Shown here piece by piece: positions 5,829 to 8,114 of a stretch of DNA of 8,114 nt (its first letter is position 1; each line of letters starts with the position of its first letter). The stretch comes from Bacteroidales bacterium UBA4459 (GTDB taxonomy: Bacteria; Bacteroidota; Bacteroidia; Bacteroidales; F082): NCBI GenBank assembly GCA_002389465.1, contig DGOT01000238.1, positions 3,004-11,117 of the forward strand, in the 5' to 3' direction. Below the pieces are notes generated by a model. The model was not told the origin of the DNA. It did not search any database and worked only from the letters and a program-made list of their open reading frames with translations. The translations under genes were made by a program, and so were the position numbers.

Positions 5829-7070
5829 ATGAAAACAAAATTATTAATACTAATAGCTTTACTGTCGAGCAGCCAGTTGGTTTTTTCGCAAGCTGTTGAC
5901 ATCAATGGATTTGTGAGGAATTATACAGGAATATTGTATGAGAACGGCGATTTCAATATGTTGCAAAACACACTTAATGTGAACTTTGAAGCCAGAGGTG
6001 ACAGAATAGCTTTTAAAGCTAATCCGATGCTTTATTTATATGGGATTGACAGCCTTGACTTTCGCTTACGTGAAATTTATCTTGACTTATATTTTAAAAG
6101 CGTTGATATCCGCGTTGGTAAGCAACAAATTGTTTGGGGCAAGGCCGATGGTGTTTTTATTACCGATATTGTTTCTCCGCTGAACCTGACAGAATTTTTA
6201 CTACCCGATTTCGACGAAATCAGGATAGGTGTGTATGCTGCCAAAGTAGATTTTTATTTTGGAAACAGCACCATCGAAGCGATCTGGAAACCAATTTATG
6301 AGGGAAACGAACTTCCGCCTCCAGGGTCGATATGGTATAAGCCACCGGAATTATCAGCGCCCCCTACATTTGATTATTCCAAAGAGAAAATAAATGCCAG
6401 CCTTGAAAATAGTGAAATTTATCTGAAGTACTCCTTATCTTCTTCCGCTATTGATTTTGATTTGATGGGAGCCTATACCTGGGGCCAAAACCCTGATTTG
6501 TATATTGAAAAAGAATTCGGTCTTGACTCACTTGGAAATCCAATACTCACGGGATTATTGATAACTCCCGAACACTATCGTTTGTATGTGGCCGGTGGTT
6601 CGTTTACGTCAACAATTAAAAGTTTTGTTGTAAGGGGTGAAGCTGCTTATTACAATGGAAAGTACTTTCAAACAGCAGACCCGATGGCTGCAGGAGCGCT
6701 TACGCAAAAAGATTACCTGCACTATGTTGTCGGGCTTGATTATGGTGTTGGTCATCTCAAACTGAGCGCTCAGTTCATTCAGAAATACATCATGGATTAT
6801 AATGATTTTATTGAAGAAGACGAATTTCAGAATACCATGACTTTCCTTGCTCATTATGACGCCCTGCGTGAAACGCTTCACCTGGAATTGTTTTCTTATG
6901 TTGGTCTCAACTATGGTGATGCACTCATCAGGCCAAAGGTGACTTACGATTTCAGCGACAGTTTTTCCATACTGTTGGGATCGAACATTTTTGTCGGAGA
7001 CGAACGGGGCATGTTTGGACGGTACAAAGACAACTCAATGCTGTACACAAAAATCAAATATAATTTCTAA
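5829..7070 (+). CDS. DUF1302-type outer-membrane beta-barrel protein
   Basis: The product has 413 residues. A signal peptide (1 to about 20, ending VFS before Gln-Ala) is followed by strand-rich sequence ending in Tyr-Asn-Phe, the usual C-terminal signal of an outer-membrane barrel. The segment 79-130 carries the family's strongest marks: RLREIYLDLYFKSVDIRVGK, then QQIVWGKADGVFITDIVSP and a DFDEIRIG stretch. Proline-rich PPPGSIWYKPPE (163-174) is probably an extracellular or plug loop. Many proteobacterial DUF1302 proteins exceed 500 residues, so this is a short form. Related genes often sit with MMPL exporters and LolA-like or DUF1329 genes, which matches this neighbourhood. It could be the outer-membrane exit or entry route for the exporter's substrate; that role is inference. 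The DUF2147 gene follows after three bases. Confidence 0.82.
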   Translation: MKTKLLILIALLSSSQLVFSQAVDINGFVRNYTGILYENGDFNMLQNTLNVNFEARGDRIAFKANPMLYLYGIDSLDFRLREIYLDLYFKSVDIRVGKQQIVWGKADGVFITDIVSPLNLTEFLLPDFDEIRIGVYAAKVDFYFGNSTIEAIWKPIYEGNELPPPGSIWYKPPELSAPPTFDYSKEKINASLENSEIYLKYSLSSSAIDFDLMGAYTWGQNPDLYIEKEFGLDSLGNPILTGLLITPEHYRLYVAGGSFTSTIKSFVVRGEAAYYNGKYFQTADPMAAGALTQKDYLHYVVGLDYGVGHLKLSAQFIQKYIMDYNDFIEEDEFQNTMTFLAHYDALRETLHLELFSYVGLNYGDALIRPKVTYDFSDSFSILLGSNIFVGDERGMFGRYKDNSMLYTKIKYNF

Positions 7071-7073
7071 TTT

Positions 7074-7493
7074 ATGCAAAAACTAAGTTTTCTAATTCCT
7101 GTTATTCTTTTTATTGCTTTAAATACATTTGCCCAACGAGCCGATGAAATAATTGGTAAATATCACCTTCCAAACGACTTAGATGTCGAGATTTTTGAAG
7201 ATGGCGGAAAATACTTTGGGAGAATAATTGCTTTAAACAATTTTAGGAGTGGCCAAACAAAGAATGTAAATAATCCTGATGAGTTGAAGAAAAAAGAACC
7301 GCTGATCGGAAAAATAATCATCAAAGATCTTGAATACGATACAGAAGAAAAACAATGGCTTAAAGGAAATATGTACGGACCGGAAAAAGGAATGGTGTTT
7401 AACCTGAAAATAACTGAAATACGGGAGAAAGAGATTGAGGTCGTTGGTTCGAAATTTATTATGTGGCGAACACTCACCTGGAAAAAAATCTGA
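7074..7493 (+). CDS. DUF2147 exported protein
   Basis: The 139-residue product has a Sec signal peptide (1-20, ending NTFA before Gln21), giving a small periplasmic protein of about 119 residues. The mature part fits DUF2147 (PF09917): GKY at 28-30, the KYFGRIIAL strand (46-54), NNPDELKKKEPLIGK (66-80), a central WLKGNMYGPEKGMVF (95-109), and a final TLTWKK. This lipocalin-like small barrel family has no settled biochemical role. The start codon lies three bases after the DUF1302 stop, so the two are translated from one transcript and probably act together at the envelope. Across the stop codon, GAAAAAA (7481-7487) and TTTTTTC (7494-7500) can pair into a weak A/T-only hairpin ending in T, which may serve as a modest terminator. 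Confidence 0.85.
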   Translation: MQKLSFLIPVILFIALNTFAQRADEIIGKYHLPNDLDVEIFEDGGKYFGRIIALNNFRSGQTKNVNNPDELKKKEPLIGKIIIKDLEYDTEEKQWLKGNMYGPEKGMVFNLKITEIREKEIEVVGSKFIMWRTLTWKKI

Positions 7494-7500
7494 TTTTTTC

Positions 7501-7531
7501 TTGACATCTGGTTTTTTTTAATATACTTTTG
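7501..7531 (+). promoter_or_regulatory. Promoter of the second tetR gene
   Basis: TTG (7501-7503, within TTGACA) is followed after 20 bases by TACTTTTG (7524-7531). This is an exact TAnnTTTG -7 box at the classic spacing of Bacteroidota housekeeping promoters. Initiation would fall at about 7536-7540, directly at the edge of the palindrome that follows. Confidence 0.75.
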
Positions 7532-7540
7532 ACCAAATGA

Positions 7541-7558
7541 TTTAACCAAAAGGTTAAA
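7541..7558 (+). promoter_or_regulatory. Palindromic operator of the second tetR gene
   Basis: TTTAACC (7541-7547) and GGTTAAA (7552-7558) form a perfect 7-bp inverted repeat around AAAA. The site lies between the predicted transcription start and the tetR start codon at 7563, where a bound repressor would stop early elongation or initiation. An extra ACCAAA (7532-7537) repeats the ACCAAA at 7545-7550 at a 13-base interval and may be an additional half-site. Self-repression by the adjacent TetR is the natural inference. Confidence 0.65.
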
Positions 7559-7562
7559 ATAA

Positions 7563-8114
7563 ATGAGTAAAGAACAAAATACCGAAAACAAAATTATTGA
7601 TGCCGCCAAAAAGGTTTTTATCAACAAAGGAATGGATGGCGCCCGTATGCAGGAAATTGCGAATGAGGCAGGTATTAACAAAGCTTTACTGCATTACTAT
7701 TTCAGAACAAAAAGCAAACTTTTTGAAAAGATATTTTCTATTGTTTTTGGAGAAGTGTTAACCGTGCTGGAGCAGGCTGCTTCAAACGAATCGGATTTTG
7801 AGCAATTCCTCGATGATTTTATCAGGCAATACATCAAACTGTTAAAAAGCAAACCGTTCATTCCCCAGTTTGTTATTCATGAACTGAACAGAAAACCGGA
7901 ACGGATCGTTGCGCAAATACAAAATAAAAATGTAATCAAACAGCAATTATTCAACATCATAGAAAAGGCAGTTAAAGAGAAAATTATCCGGCCGATACAG
8001 CCAGTACACCTTGTCACAAATATTCTGGCCCTGTGCATTTTCCCTTTTGTTGCTAAGCCTATCATTAAAGGTTTTGCCCTTGATGGTGACGAAAAAAAAT
8101 ATAAAAATTATATT
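7563..8114 (+). CDS. TetR/AcrR-family regulator, 3' end outside the window
   Basis: The frame opens at ATG 7563 and stays open for 184 codons to the last base; with a usual TetR length near 200, perhaps 15-30 residues are missing. The N-terminal domain (residues 8-57) contains the helix-turn-helix at 29-47 (MQEIANEAGINKALLHYYF), then RTKSKLFEKIF. The C-terminal helical region includes FLDDFIRQYIKLLKSKP and FVIHELNR, seen in Bacteroidota TetR proteins that I associate with efflux gene clusters, though the controlled genes are not in view. It has its own promoter and a palindrome unlike the first regulator's repeat, so it probably answers to a different ligand and controls itself and genes to the right. 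The start lies four bases after the palindrome, with no separate Shine-Dalgarno site. Confidence 0.9.
   Translation, partial: MSKEQNTENKIIDAAKKVFINKGMDGARMQEIANEAGINKALLHYYFRTKSKLFEKIFSIVFGEVLTVLEQAASNESDFEQFLDDFIRQYIKLLKSKPFIPQFVIHELNRKPERIVAQIQNKNVIKQQLFNIIEKAVKEKIIRPIQPVHLVTNILALCIFPFVAKPIIKGFALDGDEKKYKNYI

Noticed and set aside
7481..7500. A/T-only hairpin across the DUF2147 stop as a strong terminator
   Set aside because: The stem has one G-C pair and only six or seven A-T pairs, too weak to call; it is noted only in the DUF2147 entry.
7163..7681. 172-codon minus-strand open frame
   Set aside because: It is antisense to DUF2147, the second tetR promoter, its operator and the tetR start, all of which have independent support.
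1..8114. CRISPR arrays, tRNA or rRNA genes, transposases, phage genes
   Set aside because: No regularly spaced repeats, RNA-gene signatures or mobile-element proteins were seen on either strand.

Overview
The window reads as part of a Bacteroidota chromosome. It is AT-rich, all genes are on the + strand, and clear Shine-Dalgarno sites are scarce. Two regulator genes are preceded by the phylum's characteristic TAnnTTTG -7 box. Exported proteins have signal peptides with Gln at or next to the cleavage site. I cannot name a genus; the gene content would fit a marine or anaerobic Bacteroidales/Marinilabiliales-type organism, but that is inference.

Layout. (1) 1-1045: a TetR-family regulator and a small cupin protein, closed by a strong branched intrinsic terminator. 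(2) 1059-5672: a transport gene set made of a 12-TM RND/MMPL inner-membrane exporter, a periplasmic LolA-like protein, a beta-barrel with an H-x-S-N-G signature like outer-membrane phospholipase A, and a small lipoprotein with a His/Cys/Met cluster. (3) 5673-5828: an intergenic region carrying a near-perfect 20-bp inverted repeat. (4) 5829-7493: a DUF1302-type outer-membrane barrel and a DUF2147 exported protein. (5) 7501-8114: a second TetR-family regulator with its own promoter and palindromic operator. It runs off the window end without a stop.

How the parts may work together. The same 16-bp sequence lies directly upstream of the first tetR gene and of the MMPL gene, overlapping an imperfect palindrome in each case. 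The simplest reading is that this TetR represses itself and the exporter operon. The products cover every envelope compartment: inner-membrane pump, periplasmic lipid-binding-type protein, lipoprotein, and two outer-membrane barrels, one perhaps a lipase. This suggests a system that moves or remodels a lipid or other hydrophobic molecule between the membranes. The substrate cannot be read from the sequence. The second TetR has an unrelated palindrome and probably controls genes beyond the right edge.
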